From assembly GCA_029582265.1 (NCBI GenBank), contig CM055816.1, positions 29,618,366 through 29,682,365 of the forward strand: a DNA stretch of 64,000 nt. Reading direction: 5' to 3'. The position numbers and the translations under genes were made by a program. This DNA is from Zoroaster sp. YZ-2022 (taxonomy: Eukaryota; Echinodermata; Asteroidea; Forcipulatida; Zoroasteridae). The first letter of the stretch is position 1, and each line of letters begins with the position of its first letter. The notes below the pieces were generated by a model. The model saw only the letters and a program-made list of their open reading frames with translations. It did no database searches and was not told the origin of the DNA. Below are positions 43,726 to 52,487 of this stretch, in pieces.

Positions 43726-43883
43726 TTTCTCCGAGAATTGTATTTTCTGTATCTGTTGTTGTATACTGCATTATATATTATTCACCAATGTGTACCATTG
43801 CATTGTTTGTTTTGAATTTAATTAAATAAACTTTGACACACAGCTATTAAAATAAAGACAATTTTGTGTTTTTCTGTTTTAGC

Positions 43884-44131
43884 CATTGGCGGATCCAGGG
43901 GGGGGGGGGCTAAAGCCCCCCTAATATTGTAAAAAAAATAATAAAAATAAATTTAAAAAAAACTAAATCAGATACAAACGGTAAGGTATTCCCCCTCATG
44001 TTTCCCCTCATTTCCCCCTCACTGTGCTTTGTTTTCCTCTCCCTTTGATTATTTCATTGTAATTTTTGTAGTACTGAAAAATCGTTCTTGATTCTCGGCC
44101 CCCTATAAAATATTCTGGATCCGCCCATATG
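43884..44131. mobile_element. 248-bp MITE, CATTGGCGGATCCAG termini, 5-bp TSD
   Basis: Inverted ends CATTGGCGGATCCAG and CTGGATCCGCCCATATG; flanks TTAGC (43,879-43,883; 44,132-44,136). Includes a poly-G tract at about 43,899. Its interior matches, in inverted orientation, the element at 45,588-45,849. Confidence 0.85.
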
Positions 44132-44348
44132 TTAGCAACCACCTCCTAATTGTTGGGAAATAAGCATAACGTTTCTCAGGATTTCGTAGTCAATGCACTG
44201 TACATTTGGAGGAACTTTTTTATAGTTTTGTGCACATTCTATGGAAAGAAAGTATATTTTTTTTAAATTTAGATTTTTGGTAAAATGCTGCATGCTTCAC
44301 ATTCAGCTCATTCACATGTTTTGATTTTATTCTATTCACTGCCAATTT

Positions 44349-44515
44349 AAAGGGGCAATATCGTCACGATCAGAGCAGACTTTCGACAGGGCATTGAATC
44401 ATTGTCCTCATTTTAGATGAACTCGGTGACTGAAAGTAATACCCCCATGACCGTGCGCTGGCCTAGATAACAGTGTGCGATAAGATCATATTACTGTGGC
44501 TGTCAAAGTGCGGCC
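44349..44515. mobile_element. Left half of a GGGACAGTATCGTC-family MITE
   Basis: AAAGGGGCAATATCGTCACG followed by GACTTTCGACAGGGCATTG and GATGAACTCGGTGACTGAAA. The right arm is missing: after about 44,515 the sequence changes to material with its own inverted words (GGTCTTTACCGC at 44,554, GCGGTAAAGACC at 44,622). Confidence 0.75.
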
Positions 44516-45485
44516 ACTTGGTCATTATTAAGGAAATAACAGGTTTTCGTGTGGTCTTTACCGCAGATAAAGACGAGGTCCTTCACCACCCATGACCATG
44601 CACAAAACAGGTCATTAACCAGCGGTAAAGACCAAGCGTCAAACTTCCCGTATCAATTTCGTTTTCAAAATGTTACAAATTTGTCGAAATTTTTGTTCAA
44701 TAAAGCCAAATAGAAATGGGTAAAATCATGTTTTGGGGACACACGAAACACTTTCAAAGTACACCGTACATGCATCATGAGTCAGGCGATGATGCCAAAC
44801 AATCTTCGTCACTCTGGTTGGTTCAAATCCACGTCGCGGGTTGCATAAAACAGCTGGTGAACAGCTGGTGCATATGTGCTGCTCCGATTTTGATAACTGG
44901 TCTTTACCATCCGTTAATACACCGTCGTGGCCCACTTGGTTACATTGTTTTGTCCAATCAGATTGTCTAAATTGTATTGGGCATTTATGATTTACGCATC
45001 AACTACAGTAATAATGATCTTATCGCCTCATTATTATTCCATAATATTAAGTATAAGACCATGGAGGAAGGCTATGGTAAGACTAACTGCGGTGAGGCTA
45101 ACTGCGGTGACACTATGTGAAATTCTCAATTGAGTAGTAATTAGTTCTGAAAAGAACTGGAGGTTACAACTCGATGTTTCAGAGCATACTGATCGAAACG
45201 TCGTACTTATCCTCTTAGTCTTACTTATCCTCTTCACCATGGAAAGCTACAAGATATTTCATAATATTATTATTGTTTTAATGCAAGACAAAATCCATTA
45301 CCAACTCGTAAATTTAATTGTTTTGCTTGTCACACGGCCTGTTGAGTCCAGTTGCTCCTCCATGCTGGCCAAATCCTAGGTCCCGGCGGCACTGTATACT
45401 GTTCCTTCCCCCTCCTCCCAAGTAGCGGTCGAGGCCCCATGGTGTGCCACCTAACCATACCATTCTTAAAATTAAATAATTGTAT
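44516..45485. other. Intergenic with inverted TAAAGACC words and a Penelope-like hairpin
   Basis: GGTCTTTACC words point both ways (44,554, 44,622, 44,900). Around 45,025-45,255 CCATAATATTAAGTATAAG/CTACAAGATATTTCATAATATTA form weak inverted arms enclosing AGTTCTGAAAAGAACT and GATCGAAACGTCG, a GAAACG motif as in Penelope-like ends. GCTAACTGCGGTGA is duplicated near 45,080-45,110. No gene. Confidence 0.45.
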
Positions 45486-45486
45486 T

Positions 45487-45977
45487 AAAGGGACAGTTTC
45501 GTCACGATCAACAGGGCATGGAATCGGAATGCTAGTTTTAGATTAACTCATTGACTGAAAATAATACCCCACATGATAATGTCATGTCATGGGCGGATCC
45601 AGAACATTTTTAGGGGGCTGAATATCAAAAACAATTTTTTTTCAGTACTACAAAAATTACAATGAAATAATCAAAGGGAGAGAAAAACAAAGCACAGTGA
45701 GGGAATGGGAGTGCGTTCTCCCCTCCTCCCCCCCCCTCTCTCTCTCTCTCTCTCTTTCTCTTTTTTCTCTTTTTTTCTCTTTTTTTCCCTCTTTTTCTCT
45801 CGATTTTAGGGGGGCTACAGCCCCCTTAGCCCCCCTGGATCCGCCAATGCATGTATTACCACTGCTGCTGCATATATGAGCCAGTAAGTTTCAATCACTG
45901 TCATTTTAAATCTTAAACTAGGACATCGATTCCACGACCCGTCGAAAGTCTGCTCTGATCGTGACTGCCCGGCATTT
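45487..45977. mobile_element. GGGACAGTATCGTC-family MITE with nested GGCGGATCC MITE
   Basis: Left arm AAAGGGACAGTTTCGTCACG, right arm GTCTGCTCTGATCGTGACTG. Split by the insertion at 45,588-45,849. Confidence 0.82.
45588..45849. mobile_element. 262-bp MITE, GGCGGATCCAG family, 5-bp TSD
   Basis: Ends CATGGGCGGATCCAG and CTGGATCCGCCAATG; target duplication CATGT at 45,583-45,587 and 45,850-45,854. A (TC)n microsatellite with C- and T-tracts lies at 45,727-45,800. Confidence 0.85.
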
Positions 45978-45989
45978 AATTGTATTAAC

Positions 45990-46110
45990 TTTTTTACGAC
46001 AAAATTAATTCAGAAGCAAAGCCTTTCTGTATAATAATAATTTCTGGCTGTGGAGGATTTCTTTTTAAGTACAACATTCATTTTTAGAATGCATAATATA
46101 GGTGGCAAGA
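45990..46110 (-). repeat. Diverged fragment of the giant inverted-repeat element arm
   Basis: TTAATTCAGAAGCAAAGCCT, TTCTGGCTGTGGAGGATTTC and ACATTCATTTTTAGAATGCAT match, with drift, the arm sequences around 51,690-51,780 and 57,600-57,700. The family is therefore dispersed. The following 46,110-47,100 shows no gene. Confidence 0.6.
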
Positions 46111-47106
46111 GACACAATCAGCGACTCCGAGCTAGTAGTGGTCATGTGATGTATAGTGGGTACAAAATAACAACAAACCAGCAGTGCGCTGTGTATAAAC
46201 ATAGGGAGCTTCATGGAGGATAAAACAACGACCCATTGATAGCTGAATGGCAAGGGAAGGCAAACTGAATGTTCAAAATCATGTTATATTCATTCTAGAA
46301 TCTATGTGCAATTTAGGCTCTGGAATTCACGTAATGCTTTGTGACTTGAGTCGTAGGAGCCTGGTGTACTACTCTACTGTATTTACTAACAGTCGTTTTC
46401 CCGGTTCTGGATAGCTGCAAATTAAAAAACTGTTTAATCCACATCGCTTCAGATAGAAAATTGATACTTTACTGAGGTAAGGAATAACTAATGAACTATA
46501 TAATGTGTAATTTTCATCCACTAAACTGCGACCGTTGTGAAGATCATCGATCATTTAGTGACGCAAACTCGGTTGAACACTAAGTCGAAAACGTTAAAAT
46601 ACGAAGGTCCCTCAAAAGCGACATTGACGTTCTTTGCTGCCGACTGGAAAATGTAGTTACGTTTTTCTGAAGTTGTGAAAATTTCATTTTTTTTATTTTT
46701 TTAAGTCTGTGGTGTATTTTTATATAAAAGAGTTGAACAAACATTGAAGATCGCCCCAAAATGAGTGGTGGCCGAGCCTTGCCTAGTTCCGGATAAAAAC
46801 TTCTTCGCGCATTGATAACACTGGGGAACACAATTTTCGTTGAGTTAGATCTGACACTTGTTTTTGACTAAATTACCCCAGTTTTTCTCTATCACATCAA
46901 CTTTTTGAGCTACAGGATACCCTCGCTTTGTCTCAAAAACCATAAAAAATACCGCATCTAACAAATTTGTGCTTATTTTATAGAATGTTTAAAAAATTTC
47001 CATACAATGGAAAATAAAATAAAATTGCTTGACTGTAATGTTTGTTTAAAGTTATTTTGTTCATACAAAGGATATTGTTACTGTAAGTCAAATTGTGTGC
47101 AAGTAG

Positions 47107-48270
47107 TTAAGGTAAAAATTTACGCTTATAGCTTTTCCTGGAGTGTTCAATCTGTGGACAATCTCGCTTGATGCTCCAACAATAGTCAGCCATCATATGT
47201 ACATCCCATCTACCCTGATACCGTTCCTCCATGACCTTCAAATCTTGGTGGAATCGTTCACCTTGCTCATCACTGACTTCACCAAGGTTTTCCGGGAAGT
47301 TAGCAAGATGGCTATGCAGAAAATGCAACTTGATGCTCATGTTGCAACCGAGCGTTTTGTAGCTCTCCAATAGTTTCTGGACAATTTTGGTGTAATTCTT
47401 TGCTCGTGTATTTCCAAGAAAGTTCTTGACAAGGTCTTTGAATGATAACCAAGCATTCTTTTCGAGTTCTGACATTGTCCCGATGAAATGTTCATCTTTG
47501 ATGAGCTGCCGAATCTGTGGACCATCAAACACACCGGCCTTGATTTTTTCAATTGACAGGCCAGGAAATGCCAAAATGAGGTACTTGAAACAGTCGCCTT
47601 CAGTTGGCAATGCTTTAACAAATTGCTTCATGAGACCCAGTTTTATGTGCAGAGGTGGGAATATAATTTTCTTTCTGTCAACAAGTGGCTCATGTAGAAT
47701 GTTGGGATCACCAGGTTTGAGGTCAGATCTTGGAGGCCAATTCCTCTCCACCCAATGCTTCTCTCGAGCTCTGCTGTCCCACATGCACAGTAAACAGGGA
47801 TACTTGGTGTATCCGCGTTGCTGACCAAGAAGGAAGCATACCATTTTAAGGTCAACACAGATGATCTAATTGTGTTTGTGATATTGCAACAACTCAATGA
47901 CTCTCTTTATGTCTCCATATTCTTCACGAAGACAAACTGAATGCCCAATTGGGACTGCACCAAATAAATTGCCATTGTGGAGGAGGACATACTTTAAGCT
48001 CCGCTTTGAGCTATCGATGAACAGTCGCCATTCAGTTGAGTTGTAGATCGGAATTCCCAATTCCTCCAGTAAACCATGTATGTTATGGCAATACAAAGCT
48101 ACTGTCACTTCGAAAGTACTGCAGAAATGCACTTTCTCTGGATCGAAAGTAGGATACCTTCGCTCCTTTTTCAAGCAAGTTTTTCTCATTCAGCCACGGT
48201 CTTGATGCTAGGAGTTCTGAAGCCATTTTGATAGTCCCAAATCTCGTGCCAAATCATTCATCTCATGCTG
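47107..48270 (-). pseudogene. Multicopy protein family of unknown function (WRLFIDSSKRS...SHLANFPENLG...ERFHQD), broken copy
   Basis: Minus strand; the N-terminal part (48,189-47,866) and main part (47,844-47,107) are in the same frame, separated by one TAG where the sequence pattern expects tryptophan (HN*IICVDLKMVCFLLGQQ). Main blocks: STEWRLFIDSSKRSLKYVLL, GYTKYPCLLCMWDSRAREKH (C-x-x-C), FPPLHIKLGLMKQFVKAL, GVFDGPQIRQLI, MSIKLHFLHSHLANFPENLG, DEQGERFHQDLKVMEERYQG and MADYCWSIKRDCP. Upstream two frameshifts separate recognisable starts (NDLARDLGLSK; ELLASRPWLNEKNLL; SYFRSRESAFLQYFRS). This family is repeated in many invertebrate genomes and behaves like mobile or domesticated DNA; its biochemical role is unknown to me. 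This copy is a pseudogene, or the stop and shifts are sequencing errors. Confidence 0.82.
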
Positions 48271-48289
48271 ATCGAATACAATTTTGCTT

Positions 48290-48865
48290 ATTCAGAGGGT
48301 AAGCTGTAGAGAAAAAACTTGACGTGATAGAATAAAACTGACTGTAGGTTTGAAATCAGCATGCCAATTTTAGTCTAAATCAAGTGAAAAATCGAACTCA
48401 ACAGAAATTATGTTCAAAATTGTTCCCCAGTGTAATGTGCGTAATGTTTGGAAATTAAAATTGGGAACATCTCCGATCGATTTAGAGAACTTAAACTTGT
48501 ATTCCAACCAACAATGCAACATCTATGATGTGACTTCCTTGTACAGAAGCACTCTCAGAAGAACCAAGCCATGCTTTTCCATACACTGTCACTGCGCGTC
48601 GCTTGCTTGGTTTGTTTACATTAATACCCACTATGAGTCACGTGACTTCGGTCGCCGATTGTGTCTATTATTTACTGCAGAATTGAAACAAAATCGCACT
48701 AGAACTTAACCTCTACTGGCAGCGCCCTCATTCGTTTATGAGCGCGTTATTCTTTGATCCTTGTATTTTTGTAAATGTGTCAAGTGTCAACAACAATGCT
48801 GGATAAATCAGCCAACAAGGCTGGATATTTTTCGGGCAAGTTCTATGTTTTAAGAGTTTGATTTT
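48290..48865. other. Intergenic, no gene recognised
   Basis: Lies upstream of the minus-strand gene remnant and may contain its 5' region. TTGTTCCCCAGTGTAATG (48,420) is the complement of a word at 46,822 (CACTGGGGAACACAA), so the gene remnant may lie within a larger element bounded near 46,822 and 48,440 by these inverted words. Confidence 0.35.
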
Positions 48866-48869
48866 AAGG

Positions 48870-50525
48870 AAAGAATGGCGTATCAGACCGCCACTTTTGG
48901 GTAGAATGTCGTATCCGGCCGCCACTATTTCTCACATATGGAGAAGTTGTTTCATTTTTCCGTTTGTGCTGTCTGCGCGAGGGCGCTATAATATGTAAAT
49001 TACATTGCGCGACGTACGTCTGTGTGGCTTCTGCGCATGCTGCCTGCATTATTGCTGCTGTGTGTACGTGTGTGGTGGGTGAGTTTGTGCATGTGGTGGA
49101 TACATGTACCCCAATTATTTTTGAGTTTCAATCAAAACTTTTAATGTAGAATTACACTTGAGTTAAATATAACCACAAATTCAATTTGTAACAATGTATA
49201 TAATCCTCCGGCTTTATGTTCTAACGAGTGTTTTTTTTATTTTTTATAAGGCTATGTATACCCTACTCCAAATAATGGTTTCGTCCGCACTAGCTCATCA
49301 TTATTCAAGACCTGTTTTCCCGATTAGAGATTTGACAGCATTTTTGATTGGATGGGTACTGTGGGTAATTTTCTGAAATCAGACAATCTAACCAATGGGA
49401 ATGATTCTACTATAACTAAAAAAAATTTCTGTGACTGTTCTTGGGACAATGTCAACGAATGGGCTAAATATAGATTTCCAAACGTGAGGGGTTTACCAGT
49501 GCATTTTCTATGTGCGGTTAATTTTGACGACCCTAATTTGGTTCAAGTACGGTGGGTAATAAAAGTTTCAAATACCGTATACAAAGTTGTATCAAATGAA
49601 AAGTAATGTTTTCTCTTTTAAATATTGGCGGTGGTCCTGCAGAAAATGTTTACTAGTTTTTACGAGGTTTCTAAAAAATCCGCTATTGTTTAATCATTGC
49701 AGCGGAGATCTCGACTATAGAGGGCGCTTGCATATGAGACAAAACTTCTCCATATGCTCATTATAACCAGTAATGGTATCTTACCTGCTCAGTAAGGTCG
49801 AGAACATATGAATGATGATGGTCATGTACTTTAGATGATTCTACATATTTTTTTTCATGAAAAAAATCAAGCATTTTTGGTGTACGTACGGTGACTGCAA
49901 AACAGCAATCAATGTGGACGCCATGTTTGTTTCCTCAGTCATGTCAGTCTGATCTTGTCACCTCCGCTCCCCCCAAAAAAACCAGTAGCCAATCCGGTTA
50001 TCGTACATGCGCAGTGGCAACTAAGAACGGATCTTTCTATTTTATGAAGTGGGTAGGTCAATGCTAAAATTAATGGGAAGCACAGATATTAGCGTGCCCG
50101 GGAAATACACGTGGCATTTGAAATAATGCAATTTGACACATGAATTGTTCGCCCACTGTTTGTCGCTCCAACATAATGACTACATTAAATCATGGCCACC
50201 ATGAGTAAATGTACTGTCTTTTTTTTAAGGGAAAGAAAGTCCAAATGTCGTCATACGGGTGTATTTTCAAGATAGTTTTCATTCGTGATTGTCGAGGATT
50301 TTTTTAGGGAAAGAAAGTCCGAATGTCGTCATAAGGGTGTATTTTCATAATAGTTTTCATTCGTGATTGTCGAGGATTTTATTTAAGGGAAAGAAAGTCC
50401 AAATGTCGTCATAAGGGTGTATTTTCATAATAGTTTTCATTCGTGATTGTTGAGGATTTTTTTTAAGGGAAATAATGTCCGAATGTCGTCATAAGGGTGT
50501 ATTTTCAAGATTTCATTCGTGGTTG
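48870..50525. mobile_element. CGTATCCGAC-family MITE copy, split by an 822-bp element and locally amplified
   Basis: AAGAATGGCGTATCAGACCG (48,870) and GGGTAGAATGTCGTATCCGG (48,899) are two end copies. The body resumes at 49,757 (ATAACCAGTAATGGTATCTT, CAGTAAGGTCGAGAACATAT) and runs to about 50,090. At 50,219-50,525 a unit of about 80 bp (GGGAAAGAAAGTCCGAATGT, CGTCATAAGGGTGTATTTTC) is repeated four times; the single version is in the copies at 5,215 and 18,880. Confidence 0.75.
48935..49756. mobile_element. 822-bp TIR element, CATATGGAGAAGTT termini, CTCA duplication
   Basis: Ends CATATGGAGAAGTTGTTTC and, inverted, CATATGGAGAAGTTTTGTC; flanks CTCA at 48,931-48,934 and 49,757-49,760. The uninterrupted host sequence in other copies reads TTTCTCATTCAATATAACC, supporting the insertion. 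Both ends carry AGGGCGCT (48,980; 49,721). It contains an 84-codon plus-strand frame at 49,352-49,606 (CDCSWDNVNEWAKYRFPNVR and onward) that I do not recognise. Confidence 0.72.
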
Positions 50526-50596
50526 ATGAGGATTCATCATAAATTCATCAACATGAATTGAAAATATTATTAAAGGTTTCTTTATTTACACAACGA

Positions 50597-51005
50597 TTAG
50601 CCTACATAATAATGTTTATTTTTGTCTTTTGATTTATTGGGTGGCGTTCCGCCTAAGCGGTAGCCTGTGCTGGGGATGCTGGCGCTGATCTTAAAAGCGC
50701 TGCCGGATACTACAAGTACGGGACCTCTTGCGGCACCTCTGGTTGTGGCACTGCCAAGCAAACCCGTCGCCCTGGTCTGCTGACAAGGGATGCCGGCAGT
50801 ATGTACACTCCGGTGCACCAGCAATGAGACCCCGTACCTTGCAGAAATCTGCCGTTGACACGTGGGTTGGAAGCCTCCCCAGCAACTTCGCAATATTCCA
50901 ATAAGTTGAACTCATATTGTACATACGAAGTGGATAAAGAGTACTGATTGACTGTACATATACACTTACACTTTGAGAACAATGAACGGCAGCTTTCAAT
51001 TTCAT
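50597..51005 (-). pseudogene. Possible ISXO2/Merlin-type transposase N-terminal fragment
   Basis: Minus-strand frame from about 51,005. After a start-like region it reads LGRLPTHVSTADFCKVRGLI then AGAPECTYCRHPLSADQGDG, FAWQCHNQRCRKRSRTCSIR. The pattern C-x-x-C...D-G-F-x-W-x-C...C-R-K-R-x-x-x-S-I-R is that of the zinc-ribbon part preceding the DDE domain in ISXO2/IS1595/Merlin-like transposases. The expected S-F-F-x-x-S-x-L continuation is not seen; the frame ends in low-complexity sequence. An overlapping frame (50,710-51,051) is a shadow. A truncated transposase is the best guess. Confidence 0.33.
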
Positions 51006-51267
51006 ATTTTTTCCTTACACACCCTTGTCTGTTTCCCATGGAATAGTCCAAAGAAATTCACACATATTACATCATGACATCTGCTAACTTTATTCAGTAA
51101 CTTATAAATATTCAACTTATAAATATTCAAATTCATTGTCAGTAAATAATTATTCTAATGTTTTATTCAGTAAACATTACATATTCATTGTGACCTGGGT
51201 AATAAGTAAGACGGTAGAGTCAAATACAACGAAAGGACTTTCATTGGCATCAAAGCCTCACACTCGA

Positions 51268-51345
51268 GTGGTTTAGGTGATGCATTTGTGAGTTTAATAT
51301 GTTTCCATTTCCCCATACAGGTTCGAATCCCAGTGAGTGCTCTAC
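51268..51345 (+). mobile_element. tRNA-like SINE head or degenerate tRNA
   Basis: CACTCGAGTGGTTTAGGTGA (A-box side) and CAGGTTCGAATCCCAGTGAG (B box) are 55 bp apart; CACTCG and GAGTG could pair as a worn acceptor stem. No clear SINE body follows. No other gene in 51,050-51,510. Confidence 0.4.
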
Positions 51346-51831
51346 ATGGTTATATGATTACTAACTTTCTTCACCTTTTCTCGGTATCTACAGATATGGA
51401 ATGGAATAGAAACCACAAGCAGTGGTGTGTGGAGTAGTTGGAAAAGAGGATAAGAGGATCATGAGGATAGGATAGGACACGGAGATATAATACAGCAAGA
51501 GTTTTTATTGCTAGAAGTGTTCACCATTGCAGTTTATTTCTCGTATAAAGAGCCGTATGTGACTAAATTTCGACTAATTAAATATATACGACTAAAATAA
51601 ATGTAAATCCATATATTTACTAGAAAAACCAATTATACAAAGCAGCAACCAGACTGGTTGGCAGCTAGCATGCATACGGTATTAAACATGAATTTTGGGA
51701 TTTATATTCCTTTAAAAAAGTCCTCCACAGTCCATACATTATTGTTGTAAAGAAAGGTTTTGTTTCTGAATTAGTGTTGTAGTTAACAAAAATGTTGCTA
51801 ATCCTGTTACAAATATTTACAACCTAAACCT

Positions 51832-51898
51832 AGTCTCGATCCCAACTACCTACATGGAAGGTGAGCATTCTAAACCACAAGACTACCATGCCACTCGA
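51832..51898 (-). other. tRNA-Gly(UCC)-like fossil in left arm
   Basis: Complement of 57,483-57,546, which reads GGCATGGTAGTCTTGTGGTT, TAGAATGCTCACCTTCCATG, TAGGTAGTTGTGATCGAGAC. The spacing of GTGGTTTAGAATG (A box) and GATCGAGAC (B box), with TTCCA at the anticodon position, resembles a tRNA-Gly(UCC). A third copy is at 56,583-56,648. Stems are worn, so it is a promoter-like relic within the element, not a working tRNA gene. Confidence 0.45.
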
Positions 51899-52487
51899 AT
51901 TTGGCGGTGAATTAAGTACAGAAGAACCTTTGTAAAATTGTTTTTATAAAATAATATAAATTGTTCAGAAAAATATTGTGCAGGCCAACAGGGTTCACTC
52001 GTCCCCACCGCCCAGGGCCGTAGCGAGCGGGGTCAGGGGGTATGGGGTGTGACACCCCAATAATTGTTCTCAGTCCGCAAATCAAAGGTACAAGTGCAAA
52101 AGTTTGTCCAAAATTTTGTCAGCAACATTTGTATGTTTTATATACTGATGCCTCTTTTCACAACAAACTATTTTAAAGCAGAACCATACCCTAAATTCAT
52201 GGTCACACAATAATGTAATTATAGGGGGGGGGGGGGGCTAGATGACAGATAATTAAAAGCAAAAAGGACACAAACTACTGTTAATTTAAAGGAATATTGT
52301 GTACATGTACAACACTGTCCCAAATAATTATGTCCCACAAGTTGCATTTTGAGATAATCAAATTACACAACTAACTGTATTAACTATAGGCAGGAACACA
52401 TTTATATATGTTATGGAATACATCATTCATCAAATGTTTCTTTTGAAGTTGTTTTTGTCTATAATTTCAGTATAACTTACTATTTTT

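Noticed and set aside
50710..51051. 113-codon minus frame overlapping the zinc-ribbon-like frame
   Set aside because: The alternative frame has the C-x-x-C...W-x-C pattern; this one has no recognisable order.
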